A stretch of 64,000 nt of DNA from Mycoplasma miroungirhinis (GTDB lineage: Bacteria; Bacillota_I; Bacilli_A; Mycoplasmatales; Metamycoplasmataceae), in contig NZ_CP053097.1 in assembly GCF_013008815.1 (NCBI RefSeq), forward strand, positions 248,001-312,000, written 5' to 3'. The notes under the pieces are model-generated. The model had not been told where the DNA came from and did no database searches. It was given only the letters and a program-made list of their open reading frames with translations. The position numbers and the translations under genes are program-made. Of this stretch, positions 23,624-34,494 are shown piece after piece. The stretch's first letter is position 1. Each line of letters starts with the position of its first letter.

Positions 23624-25326
23624 TAGTTAGTTTGCCTTTCTATATGTTTATAAATTTTATCAATAGCTTCAAAATATTTTCCTGATTCAACACTTTTTTC
23701 AGCATTTAAACATAAATTATTAATTTCTTCCATACTGCTTCTATAGCGATTAAAAAAAGTAATAAAAATTTGAAATAGCTTATAAGATTCAATTTTCAAA
23801 CCAATTGATGCTTCGAGAGCTTGGATTTGCACAACAAAATTGTCGATATCTTCTTTTAATGTTTCAAAATCATAGTGATTTTGTTGATTTTTTAACTTAA
23901 TTTTAGTATTAAAATTTTTAATATTTTCAATGTTTTGTATTTCAATTTCAGTTAATTCAAGATTTAATATTTTGATTTCAGATTGCATTACTAAAAATTT
24001 AAATTCATATTTTTTCATTTTTGAAATCACATCATTTAATGGTGAAAATTGATTTTTTAAATCTTTTAATATATTAAATTGATTATTTATTTCTTTAATT
24101 ATAAATAAAATTTCAGAAAGCATTTTTTGATTGGTAAATTGTCTCTCACTTATTAAAGTCAAAAAATCATTTCAAAAATTATTTTTTTCTAAACTTTTAT
24201 AATTTAAAATGTTTTGTTCCATTGCATTTGTTAGTTGATTATTTTTTTGAAAAAATTGGTAATTTTTAAGTATTTCTTGTTTTTGTTCATCTAAATTCTT
24301 TAATAAATGTTCAATATCATCTTTATTATAATTAGTGTTTTGTAAATATTTATATGATTTTTCTTCGATATTAAATTGATGAATCATTTCATTGATTTTT
24401 TGTAAAACATCAGCAAATAAATTATTAATATTTTTTGAGTTTTTTAAGTATTGTTTTTCTGCGAATAAACTTTTAATATTTTTAATTAAATTCTCAATTT
24501 CCTGTAATCTATTATCAATATCGTATTGATTTACAAAATTTTGAAAATAATCTAATTTTAATTTATTTTTTATTTTAAAAAAATCATTTATTTTAAAATC
24601 TAAAAACATTTTTAATCCATAAGCTTCATTTAAAATTTTTGCATAATTTAATAAAATCAAATTTAGATTTTCTAATTTTGCAAAATTAACATTACTACTA
24701 TTTTTTGTAAATTCATTATTTTGAAAAAAAAGATAATTATTAGTTCATTCAGTTTCTAAAAATTTTATTTCAGAACTAAAAAATTCATATTTATTTTCAC
24801 TATATTTAACAAAATTACTTAATTTTCTAAAAAATGAAAACAATAAACGAGAATGATGAATAATTAAATCAGTATTTTTTGTGCGTTTTTTGATAAATAA
24901 ATTAATATCTCTTTCTATTAAACTTAACTCTTTAATTTCCTTTTGAAATTGACGTAAGTTATTATCAATTTGTTTTAATTCTTTTAAAATTGCTAAAATT
25001 TTTTTATTAAAAGTAAAATAAATTGTGTTTTTCAACGTGGAAGTTGAAAACATTAATTTTGAATGTTTTGCTTTAAATGTTGTGTATATTGCAACATATT
25101 CATCATAAATTTTTTTAAAATCATTATCATTTTTTGAGAACAATTCAAATTGATATAAAGTTTGTGTAAAAGATTTTAATGTTTTTTCATTTTTTTTAGT
25201 TTTTAAAATGATTTTTTCGATTCCAAATTTTTTATAGTAATTAAAAACTCAAGTAAATCATAAAAAAGTCAGCAAACTAATTAAAAATATTAAAATTAAA
25301 ATAACAAAAATCAAACTTATTTTCAT
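23623..25326 (-). CDS. ezrA: EzrA-like septation ring regulator (membrane-anchored coiled coil)
   Basis: 567 residues, close to the ~560 of Bacillus EzrA. One N-terminal membrane segment (ISLIFVILILIFLISLLTFLWFTWVF) is followed by continuous Lys/Glu/Asn/Leu-rich coiled coil to the C-terminus, the EzrA layout. Sequence motifs are weak, so the name rests on topology, length and the ezrA-thiI-(rpsD) synteny with Bacillus. In Firmicutes EzrA binds FtsZ and regulates Z-ring formation; the role in a wall-less cell is inference. Translationally coupled to thiI. Confidence 0.75.
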
Positions 25327-25432
25327 ATAATTAATTTTATAGAAATTACATAAATAAGCACAAAAAAAGAAAAAATTTAGAAAATGATTTTTTTATAAAA
25401 AAATAATCAAAATATAGTAAAATTTAAAAGCA

Positions 25433-25460
25433 TTGACACAGCAATTGTATATGATATAAA
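25433..25460 (+). promoter_or_regulatory. Promoter of rpsD
   Basis: A perfect -35 TTGACA (25433-25438), a 16-base spacer and a -10 TATAAA (25455-25460) lie about 105 bp upstream of the rpsD start. This leaves a ~100-nt 5' leader. In Bacillus the S4 leader mediates autoregulation; whether this one does cannot be seen directly. Confidence 0.7.
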
Positions 25461-25565
25461 ATTTTTGAATTCTTATGATTTGAAAGTAAGTTAGCTGTAA
25501 AACTGAAATCATTAAAAACTTAATATTATATTAGAATACAATAAGTCCTTGCAGAAAGGAAAAAT

Positions 25566-26165
25566 ATGTCTCGTTTTAGAGGATCAATATTTAAAAAATC
25601 TCGTCGTTATGGGATTTCATTATTAGAAACAGGAAAAGAATTTGCAAAAGGAAAACAACGTAAATATGCTCCAGGACAACATGGACAAAAACGTGCAAAA
25701 TTAACTGACTATGGACTACACTTATACGAAAAACAAAAAGTTCGTTTTATTTATGGTGTAAATGAAAGACAATTTGAAAATACATTCAAAAAAGCTTCAA
25801 AAAGACAAGGTATTACTGGTACAAACTTCTTACAAATGTTAGAAACTAGATTAGATAATATTGTTTATCGTGCTGGTTTTGCAAAAACAAGAAAACAAGC
25901 TCGTCAATTAGTAAATCATGGTCATTTTACTTTAAATGGTAAAAAAGCTAATATACCTTCTATGCAAGTTACAATTAATTGTGAAATCGAACTAAAAGAA
26001 GGATCACGTCAAAATCCTGAAGTAACACAAGCAATGAATGATAGAAAAGTATCAGAATGAATTAAACGTGATGATTTTAAAGCTACATTACTTCGTTTAC
26101 CTGAAAGAAACGAATTAAATCCTGAAATAAATGAATCATTAATAGTTGAGTTCTACAACCATTAA
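25566..26165 (+). CDS. rpsD: 30S ribosomal protein S4
   Basis: Primary 16S rRNA-binding protein that nucleates 30S assembly. 199 residues, normal length. Conserved N-terminal [39 protein letters not shown], and the S4 RNA-binding domain [34 protein letters not shown] (residues ~95-160). One TGA Trp (SEWIKRDD). Start preceded by AGAAAGGA. Monocistronic: own promoter and a terminator directly after. Confidence 0.98.
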
Positions 26166-26178
26166 TATTAAATATTTT

Positions 26179-26215
26179 AAATATCAAGTATTTTAAATAT
26201 GCTTGGTATTTTTTT
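26179..26215 (+). terminator. Terminator of rpsD
   Basis: Stem ATATCAAG/CTTGGTAT (with G-U pairs) and an AT-rich loop, followed by seven T, 14 bp after the rpsD stop. Confidence 0.8.
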
Positions 26216-26341
26216 CAATTTTTCAAAAGTTTTTAAATAATAAAAACTAAAAAAACAAAATCTTTAATAGTTTTAAAATAAATGCAAGATATTTTTAGAT
26301 AAATAAAAAGTTTAATTATATATTAATATATAATTTACATT

Positions 26342-27139
26342 ATGATAAAAATTAAAGATTTATATTATAAATATCCAGAAAGTCAATCGTTTGCTTTACA
26401 AGGTGTTAATTTAGAAATTAAAACGGGCCACTACGTAGCTATTTTAGGTCATAATGGTAGCGGAAAAAGTACACTTTCAAAATTAATTAGTGCAATTTAT
26501 AAAGCTACTGAAGGTGAAATATGAATAGATGATATTATTTATTCAAAAGAAAATCTTAAAAAAATAAGACAAAAAATTGGAATTATTTTTCAAAATCCAG
26601 ATAATCAGTTTGTAGGTGCAACAGTTGAAGATGATATTGCATTTGGTTTAGAAAATAAACACGTACCAAGAGAACAAATGAAAGAATTAATTCATAAATA
26701 CGCTAAATTAGTATCAATGGATGATTCATTAGACCGTGAACCTTCTAATTTAAGTGGTGGTCAAAAACAAAGAGTTGCAATTGCTTCAACATTAGCATTA
26801 GATCCTGATATTATTATTTTTGATGAAGTAACGAGTATGTTAGATCCAAAAGGTAAAGAAGACATTTTAGAAATAATTCATAGTTTACATAAAAATACTA
26901 ATAAAATTTTAATTTCTATAACTCATGATATGGATGAAGCTGTTTTAGCAGATGAACTTTTAGTATTTAGTGGTGGAAAATTAGTTGCTAGTGGTTCACC
27001 AAAAGAAATTTTAAAAAATAAACAAATAGTAGAACTTGCTAAAATCGATTCACCTTTTATTTATAAATTATCAGAAATGTTAGATGGAATTGAACCAACA
27101 TATGATGAAAAAGTTTTAATTGAGGAAATATGCAAATAG
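26342..27139 (+). CDS. ecfA1: ECF transporter ATPase A1
   Basis: One of two ATPases of the energy-coupling-factor module that powers vitamin and micronutrient uptake. 265 residues. Walker [11 protein letters not shown] (~residue 37), Q-loop [22 protein letters not shown] typical of EcfA, ABC signature LSGGQKQR, Walker [13 protein letters not shown] and the H-loop ISITHD. Overlaps the ecfA2 start by 10 bp. No substrate-binding S component is adjacent; these are presumably scattered, as in group II ECF systems. Confidence 0.97.
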
Positions 27140-28059
27140 AAGTTAATAATATTTCAAAAGAATTTGATAAAAAATTACCAACACACATTCAAGTATTAAA
27201 AGATATTAATATTAATTTTGAAGAAGGTGAAATTATTTCAATAATTGGACATACTGGAAGCGGTAAAACAACTTTTATTGAACATTTAAATGCATTATTA
27301 TTACCTGATTCAGGAATGATTAAATTTAAAAATATAAATATCCCCAATAAAAAAAGAGGATTAAGCAAAAAACAAGAAATTCCATTAGTAGAAACTGATA
27401 TTGAAATAATTAATACAAAAAGAAAAATTAAAAATATTAAAAGTATCCGTAAAGAAGTAGGTGTTGTTTTTCAATTTGCTGAATATCAACTTTTTGAAAA
27501 TACCATCGAAAAAGATATTATATTTGGTCCAGTTTCAATGGGTGTTCCAGTTGAAAAAGCTAAACAGCTAGCAAGAAAATATTTAGAAATGGTAGGATTA
27601 CCTGAATCTTATCTTGATAAAAGTCCTTTTAATTTAAGTGGAGGACAAAAAAGAAGAGTTGCATTAGCAGGTATTTTAGCAATGGAACCTAAATTTTTAA
27701 TTTTAGATGAACCAACAGCAGGATTAGATCCAGTGGGTGTTGAATCGATGTTGAAATTATTTAGTGATATAAACAAAAAAGAAAATAAAACAGTAATTAT
27801 TGTTACTCACGATTTAGATAATGCTTTAAGATGAACAAAACGTTGCATTATGTTTAAAAAGGGTGAAATAATTAAAGATGATGATACATATAAAGTATTA
27901 AATGATGAAAATTTTTTAATTGAAAATAATTTAAAAGCTACTCAACTTCTTACTTTTGTAAATAAATTAAAAGCACGTGGAATAAATTTAGGAAAAATAA
28001 CAAACATAAACGAATTAGCAGCTGAAATCAATAAAAAATTACGAGAAAAGAAAAAATAA
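27130..28059 (+). CDS. ecfA2: ECF transporter ATPase A2
   Basis: Second ATPase of the ECF module, pairing with EcfA1 on EcfT. 309 residues. Walker [12 protein letters not shown], a Lys-rich insert at residues ~65-110 (longer than in most EcfA2), Q-loop [23 protein letters not shown], signature [13 protein letters not shown], Walker [15 protein letters not shown] and the H-loop VTHD. One TGA Trp (RWTKR). GAGGAAAT ribosome site inside ecfA1; 8 bp before ecfT. Confidence 0.97.
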
Positions 28060-28067
28060 GGAGAAAA

Positions 28068-29000
28068 ATGAACGCAATTATCGGTAAATTTGTAAACATT
28101 GATACTATTATTCATAAAATAGACCCGAGATTAAAATTTTTAGCTAACATTTTGTTTATTGTCTTATTTTTTCTAGCTGATACTTTTGTTATTTTAAGTG
28201 TATTATTATTGTGTGTTATGATTTTTTATGTAATAGCTACAAAATCATTTCGAACACTAATAAGAAAATTTAAATTACCTGTTTATATTGGATTATTTTT
28301 ATTAATTATTAATGTTTTTACAATAAAAGGAAGTCCAGAAAATAATATTCCTATTACTGCAAGTGATAGTGGTTTAGATACTTTTGTTTTTTATCGAGAT
28401 TACTTAATTATAAATGATATTTATTGAGCACCTTTTGGTAATGATAATATTTTTCAAATTACTAAATTTTCTTTAATTAGATCTGCAAGTATTACACTAA
28501 GAATTTATGGAGTTATTTTAATTACTACAATTTTAACTTTTACAACAAAAAGTGTACTTTTAACAAAAGCCATTAATGATTTATTAAAACCTTTAAAATT
28601 ATTTAAATTTCCAAGTGAAATTATTACTATGATAATTAATATTGCACTTAGATTTATACCAACCCTTTTAGATGAAGCTAATAGAATTATGAAAGCTCAA
28701 TCTTCACGTGGTGTGGATTTCAAAAATGGACATGGAAAAGATAAAATCAAAGCATTTTTAACATTAATTGTTCCTTTATTCGTATCATCTTTTTCAAAAG
28801 CAAACGATTTAAGCGATGCTATGGTAGTTAGAGGATATGAACCATATTCAAAAAGAACACAATATCGAATTTTAGAGGCAAAATGATATGATATTGTTGC
28901 TACTATTATTTTAATGTTAATTACTACTCTAGTCATTGTATTTCAAAGTTCTGCAATTAATGTACCTGAATGATTTGCAAATACTTTTGTAAAGGTTTAA
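28068..29000 (+). CDS. ecfT: ECF transporter membrane scaffold T
   Basis: Membrane protein linking S components to the two ATPases. 310 residues. Several hydrophobic segments at the N-terminal half (FLANILFIVLFFLADTFVIL; VYIGLFLLIINVF), plus RIYGVILITTILTFT and a C-terminal segment (IVATIILMLITTLVIVFQSS). The two coupling motifs QSSRGVD and VVRGYEP correspond to the paired X-Arg-Gly signatures that dock on EcfA1/A2. AAGGAGA ribosome site. Same operon as ecfA1-ecfA2; ligA begins 1 bp after its stop. Confidence 0.95.
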
Positions 29001-29001
29001 A

Positions 29002-31008
29002 ATGGAAAATAATGATTTTAAAAAAATAAAACAAGAAATAGAACAACTACAAAATCAAATTCAAATCTGAAATAATGCTTATTTTAATTTAGATGATCCC
29101 CTTGTTGAAGATGCAATTTATGATAAAGAAATAATTAAATTAAAAAACCTAGAACAAAAATATGGTTTTTTATTTACAGAAAATGAATTAGCACAAAGTC
29201 CAACCCAAATAATAGGTTCTTCAGCATCAAATGCATTTCAAAAAGTAACACATGATTTTCCAATGTTATCATTACAAAAATCATACGAAAAAGAAGAATT
29301 AGAACATTGAATTGAAAATATTAATAAAGTAACAATTAATGCAAGTTATTTTATTGAACCAAAAATAGATGGTCTAAGTATTTCATTAAAATATAAAAAC
29401 GGAAAATTAATTCAAGCCGTTACACGTGGAGATGGTTATATAGGTGAAGATGTAACTCATAATATTTTAACAATTAAAGAGTTACCTAAAACAATTGATT
29501 ATTTAAATGAAATTGAAATTAGAGGAGAAGTTTATTTAAAACTTTCTGAGTTTGAAAAAATTAATTATGAATTAAAAAAAGAAAATAAACAACAACTAGC
29601 CAATCCTCGAAATGCGGCCAGTGGTTCTTTAAGACAATTAAATCCAGAAATAACTAAAAAAAGAAATTTATCAATATTTTTATACAGTATTCAAGATCCT
29701 GATAAACACCAAATTTATAAGATATCACAAATAAGACAATGACTTAAAAAACATAATTTTCCTACTACAAACGAAGGAGAAATTGTTCATAATATAAATG
29801 AAATAATTACTTGAATTAATAATTTTAAGTTAGCAAAAACATTATTAGATTATGAAACTGATGGAATAGTAATTAAATTAAATGAAATTAAATATTATAA
29901 CTTATTAGGAACTACACAAAAATTTCCCCGTTATGCAATTGCATATAAATATGAACCTAATACAGCAACTACTGTTTTAAAAAACATTTTTATTACAGTT
30001 GGTAGAACTGGAATGATAACTTATAATGGCACTTTAGAAAGTGTTTTTTTAGGTGGCTCAAATATTCAAGCTGCAACACTACATAACTACGATTATATAA
30101 AGAAATTAAAAATTGATGTTGGAGATTTAGTTTATATTAAAAAAGCTGGAGAAATTATTCCTAAAGTAATTTCCACTGTTCATTCTAAATCGCATACTAA
30201 TTTTCAAAAAATTTTATATTGTCCATTTTGTCATAATTTATTAGAAGAAAGTGAAACTGGTATTGATCAATTTTGTGTTAATGAAAATTGTCCAGAAATA
30301 AATTTAAAAAAATTAATTCATTTTACTTCTAAAACAGCAATGGATATTTTAACATTAGGTGAAAAAAATATCGAAATTCTTTTTAAATTAGGTTTTATTA
30401 ATTCTTTTAGTGATATTTATAAATTAAAAGATAAATATGATGAATTAATAAAAATGGAAAGATTTGGTGTTAAATCTGTTCACAAAATGTTAGAAAGTAT
30501 TGAAAAATCTAAAACTCAAAATTTAAGTAATTTAATTCATGCAATTTCAATAAAACTTATTGGAGAAAAAATTTCATATTTTTTAGCCTCAAAAATTTTA
30601 GAATTTAAAAATCTCTTAACCTTTGATTTTGATTCTTTAATTAATTACCACGAAATTGGCGATAAAATTGTCAATAGTTTAAAAGAATTTGTAGCTAATG
30701 CAAATAATCAAAAAATGATCCAAGATTTAGTTGATATCGGTTTAAATTTAAAATACACAAGTCAAATTAATTCATTAAGTTTAATGAATTATTCCTTTGT
30801 AATTACTGGAACATTAACCCAACCTAGATCTACAATAGAAAAACTTCTTATTACTAAAGGAGCAAAAATTTCTAATTCAGTAACGAAAAATACTTCATAT
30901 TTATTAATTGGTGAAAAACCAGGATCTAAATTAGCAAAAGCCAAAGCTCTTAATATAAACATAATTACAGAAGAACAACTTGTTAAAGAAATTTTAAAAG
31001 AAAATTAA
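29002..31008 (+). CDS. ligA: NAD-dependent DNA ligase
   Basis: Seals nicks in replication and repair. 668 residues, normal length. Adenylation site IEPKIDGLSIS (the Lys is the nucleotide attachment residue), GDGYIGEDVT, EIRGEVY, NPRNAASGSLRQ, TDGIVIK. OB fold with VGRTGMIT; four-Cys zinc finger YCPFC...CVNENCP near residue 410; HhH domain; C-terminal BRCT domain (FVITGTLTQPRSTIEKLLITKGAKISNSV). Starts 1 bp after ecfT without a clear Shine-Dalgarno sequence, so translational coupling is likely. Confidence 0.98.
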
Positions 31009-31010
31009 AT

Positions 31011-31060
31011 AAAGTTAACTATCATAAGTCAATTATATTGACATGATAGTTAACTTTTTT
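31011..31060. terminator. Large bidirectional terminator between ligA and pgsA
   Basis: Long hairpin AAAGTTAACTATCAT ... ATGATAGTTAACTTT with an inner TCAATTATATTGA palindrome, followed by T6 on the plus strand. A second small hairpin (AAGTTAGT/ACTAACTT, 31067-31085) precedes the pgsA stop. The two genes converge here. Confidence 0.88.
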
Positions 31061-31090
31061 AATAAAAAAGTTAGTAAAAACTAACTTCAA

Positions 31091-31723
31091 TTATTTAATT
31101 TTAAATTTGGAATTTTTCAAATATGATGAAATATAAATATAACCACTTATATAACTAATAATTAATGTAGCAATTAATGGTAATGTAATTATAAATAAAT
31201 ATAATCTTATATTATTCAATTCATTAGATAAAATAATAGGTGCAAATAACCCAATTATAATAAGTGATACACTCATTAAAATAGTTTTGATTTTTCCTCA
31301 TATATTTGCTTGTACAGAAATATTTAATGATGCAGCATAGATTCTAAAACCATCAACTAAAATATCTCTTAATACTAATAAAATCACAATAATAATAAAA
31401 TAAATTTCTGTAATTTGTGCAATTAAACTAATTAACATAGTTGTTGTAATTAATTTATCTGCAATGGGATCAAATATTTTACCAAACGTACTTACTACAT
31501 TTCATTTTCTTGCTAAATAACCATCTAAATAATCACTTACCATTGCAAAAATAAAAACAACTAATAATAAATATTGAATGGCCATTATACCACGTAAAAT
31601 TGTTAGATCAGCAGTGGGATTTGTATTTATTATTGCATAAATAATTAATAAAAGAATAAAAATAACAACTGATATTAATCTTGAAATTGTTAAAATATTA
31701 GGAATATTTTTTTTATTTTTCAT
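31091..31723 (-). CDS. pgsA: CDP-diacylglycerol-glycerol-3-phosphate 3-phosphatidyltransferase
   Basis: Integral membrane enzyme making phosphatidylglycerophosphate, precursor of phosphatidylglycerol. 210 residues from the ATG at 31723, which has AAAGGAAG upstream; an in-frame ATG 39 bp earlier is less likely. The CDP-alcohol phosphotransferase signature D-x2-DG-x2-AR-x8-G-x3-D-x3-D is complete in SDYLDGYLARK...FGKIFDPIADK. Starts NIPNILTISRLI; about five membrane segments. Overlaps the end of the upstream membrane-protein gene by 11 bp. Confidence 0.95.
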
Positions 31724-32294
31724 AAAACTTCCTTTCAATACTTTCTTTGACATTTTTTTCATAATTTAAAAAAGAATCATCTTTTTGTAAATGTGAATAT
31801 AAGTTATTAAAATATTCAATTTCATTTTTACATGTCTTAGATCAAGTACTTGCATTTGTATCAATTAATATTTTGATATTTTTAACAAAATCTTGATATT
31901 TTTCAGATTCTCTAAAATCTTGAAAATCTTCTCTGTTATAAAGAATATTTAAAAGGTTTTTTGCTCCATCTTTAATTTCTTGCATTTTATATTTTCCAAT
32001 ACTAGGTACAAAATTTTTTACTTGTTCATTTGTATATTTAATTATTTCAGTAATTGAAATAACATATTCACGATAAATCTCTTTATTAACACTTGATTTT
32101 GCTTTTAATTTTTTTATCTCCTTACGTTTTGTAACCATTTGTTTGATTATTTTATACAGAATATAAGAAACAATTAAGGCTAAAATAAGTCCTAAAATAA
32201 GATACATTAATCAACTATTTGGACTAAGTATTCCACCATTATCTTGTGTTTGTGGTGGTGTTGATTCATCATATGATACATTTAAATTTGTCAT
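31713..32294 (-). CDS. Single-pass membrane protein of unknown function
   Basis: Not recognised. 193 residues. A short polar N-terminus (MTNLNVSYDESTPPQTQ) is followed by one membrane helix (WLMYLILGLILALIVSYILYKII, ~residues 28-50), then a Lys-rich juxtamembrane stretch and a soluble helical domain of ~130 residues. N-out/C-in orientation is suggested by the KRKEIKKLKAK cluster after the helix. Good GGAGAG ribosome site. Overlaps pgsA by 11 bp, so they are probably cotranscribed; a role near the membrane is all that can be said. Confidence 0.85.
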
Positions 32295-32345
32295 CTTCTC
32301 TCCATAGTCTTTTAAATTATATTTTATTTTTATTAAAAATAAAAA

Positions 32346-32369
32346 AATACACTATTAAAATAGCGTATT
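32346..32369 (-). terminator. Terminator of rnpB
   Basis: Stem AATACGCTATT/AATAGTGTATT (one G-U) followed by seven T on the minus strand, directly overlapping the 3' end of the RNase P RNA. Confidence 0.8.
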
Positions 32370-32670
32370 TAGCTCTATAAACCCCTTTTTGTACCTATAA
32401 AGGCGCCAATTATTTATCTAGAATAAGATATTCTCCCGAAATTAGTTCATTTCCCTTTTTCGGGCTCCAATACCATAATTTTTGTTTCTGACTCATGAAG
32501 TTTAACCTTTTCACTCTTGCTAAATAGCAGACTTTGTTTCTGTGTCACTAGTTGTTAGTATTTATTACTACCTGAATTTATTAGATTCAGCATGAACACT
32601 ACTTTCATCTCAGAAAGTGCCAGTGGGGATTTTCCTCTACGAAATTCGCAGCAATTGGCCAAGCTAAATA
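32366..32670 (-). ncRNA. rnpB: RNase P RNA (Bacillus type B-like)
   Basis: Catalytic RNA that matures tRNA 5' ends. On the minus strand the 5' part reads GTAGAGGAAAATCC, close to the conserved GUAGAGGAAAGUCC, then TGAGATGAAAGTAGTGTTC (Bacillus UGAGAUGCCCGUAGUGUUC). Further on are GAGTGAAAAGGTTAAAC, CATGAGTCAGAAAC (CGAGCGAGAAACC) and CTAGATAAATAATTGGCGCC (AGAUAGAUGAUUGCCGCC). The ends pair as TTTAGCT/AGCTAAA, consistent with helix P1. About 300 nt, short for the class. GC content is visibly higher than in the flanking DNA. The exact ends are estimated. Confidence 0.92.
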
Positions 32671-32672
32671 AA

Positions 32673-32680
32673 ATTATAAT
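32673..32680. promoter_or_regulatory. Overlapping divergent -10 boxes between rnpB and comEA
   Basis: The octamer ATTATAAT contains TATAAT on both strands (minus 32673-32678, plus 32675-32680). On the minus strand it lies about 7 bases before the likely rnpB 5' end. On the plus strand it lies 44 bp before the comEA start. -35 elements are not clear on either side. Confidence 0.5.
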
Positions 32681-32723
32681 ATATATTTTTATGATTTATA
32701 TTGTTTTTTTTACTTTTAATAAT

Positions 32724-33212
32724 ATGAAGATAAATAAAAAAAGTATATTATTAATTTCAGCTATTGTTTCAATAATTATTACAACACTAGTTATAAATAA
32801 TTTAAAAATACATTCCACACAAATACCAGCTCAAATTGCAAAAAAATCCATTAATTTAACTGGTGCTATTGAATTTCCAGGTTTATATGTAATAACTAAA
32901 GATGAAAACTTAAAAAATCTTTTATTTAGAGCAAAAGTATTACATATTGCAGATTTTAAAAAAATTGATTACAAAACTGAAATATTTAAATTATCTTCAT
33001 TATATATTCCTTTTGATCTTACAAAAAAAATTCATTATTCATATATAAAATCAACAGATTTTTTTATACAAATAAAAATAAGAAAAAAACAAGCTGAATT
33101 ATTATTTAACTATTTTAAAGATAATAAAACACCAAAATGATCTGATATTGAAAACATATATGGAATTGGCAAAGTCGCTTTAAAGACTTTACAAGATCAT
33201 ATTTTAATTTAA
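32724..33212 (+). CDS. comEA: ComEA-like DNA-binding competence protein
   Basis: Membrane-anchored DNA receptor of the competence system. 162 residues. N-terminal membrane segment SILLISAIVSIIITTLVI, a SLBB-like middle (INLTGAIEFPGLYVITKDENL) and a C-terminal helix-hairpin-helix WSDIENIYGIGKVALKTL, where the Trp is TGA. The start chosen is the Met directly before the basic/hydrophobic signal (MKINKKS); upstream codons in frame run into rnpB. No Shine-Dalgarno is seen. Overlaps comEC by 76 bp, and the pairing comEA-comEC-holA-rpsT matches Bacillus. Confidence 0.85.
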
Positions 33213-34471
33213 TAATTTTTCAATCTTGTTTTTTTGCAATTTTATTTTCTTATTTAGCAATTTTTGTAAGTCCTTATTGAATTATTATCAGCATTTTGAT
33301 ATTCATAAACAATTGAAAAAACAAAAAATTTTGAAAAATTTTTTGCATATTTTTAACTATTTTTTTACTATTTTTTGTACTCAGTTTCATTATTTGAAAC
33401 AATATAAATACAATTAATGGTAATTTTAGAGTAGAATATATTTTTAAAAATGGTTTTACAATTAGAGTTGCAAATAAAAAATTTTTTGTTTATCATTTAC
33501 TAAATAATAAAGTAGATTTTGTAAATATCAAATCTACTATTTACAAATTAAATAACAATAGTAATGATTATCAATTTTTAAAAAATCTACAAATTGATTT
33601 TGTTTTAAAAAATGCACAAGTTGATGTCAGTGATAATCCAATAATTTTTAATTTTTTTCAAATTATTATTCAAAAAAATACTGAAATTTCTCAGGAATTT
33701 TTAAATTATTTTCTTTTTGCCAAAAAATTAAATATTGAAAATATATATCAAAAAATTAAAAATTTAAACATCGTTCATTTATTTGTAGTAAGTGGATATC
33801 ATTTTTTTATAATTTATTTTATTTTAAAAAAAGTATTATACAAAATAAAATTTATTAATAAAGTAGATGATTTGTTAATTATAACTATATTTAGTTTTTA
33901 TATCTACTTATTAAACTTTAATCCACCTTCAATTAGAGTTTTTGTATATTTCGTTGTAAAAATTATCTTAATTAAGATTTTAAAATTAAAACTCAATAAT
34001 TTAGAAGTATTTACTATTGCAACACTACTGAATTTTTCTTTTTATCCTAATTTAGTTACTTCCATATCTTTTATTTTAAGTTACGGATTAAGTTATATTG
34101 GTTTAAAAATGCAAAAACTGAATACAAGATACAAGACAATTAAATTTAGTTTTATATGTTATTTATTTTCAATGGTTGTAATGAGTAAAATTAACGATCA
34201 ATTTAATCTTTTTGCTTTTTTATTCCAATATATTTTTAATTTTATTATGATATTTTATTATCTTTATTCACTTATTTTCTTTTGATTTGTATATTTAAAT
34301 AATATGATTTATTATTTTTTATTTGAATTAATTGAACAAGCAAACAAAATAAGTATTTATTTTAATTTTTTTCAATTACATTTAACATTTGCTTTTATTT
34401 TTTGAATATTTACTAATTTATGAATTGTAAAAAAATATAAAATAACTAATTTTTTAAATGTGCAATTTTAG
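33137..34471 (+). CDS. comEC: ComEC/Rec2-like DNA uptake channel, short form
   Basis: Polytopic membrane protein of the Competence domain, expected to pass single-stranded DNA. 444 residues from an ATG inside comEA (MIWYWKHIWNWQSRF, several TGA Trp). The conserved IVHLFVVSGYHFF matches the HLxAISGxH motif of the family, and PPSIRVFVYF matches the PxxRA region. At least eight hydrophobic segments follow. The protein stops after the membrane domain: the C-terminal metallo-beta-lactamase-like domain found in Bacillus ComEC (776 residues) is missing. Start is inferred from frame and overlap. Confidence 0.85.
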
Positions 34472-34494
34472 TTATATATAATATAATTTTAATT

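Noticed and set aside
32592-32723. Upstream extension of comEA to an ATG inside the RNase P RNA region
   Set aside because: The added residues are encoded by the conserved rnpB sequence read backwards; the hydrophobic signal starts naturally at 32724.
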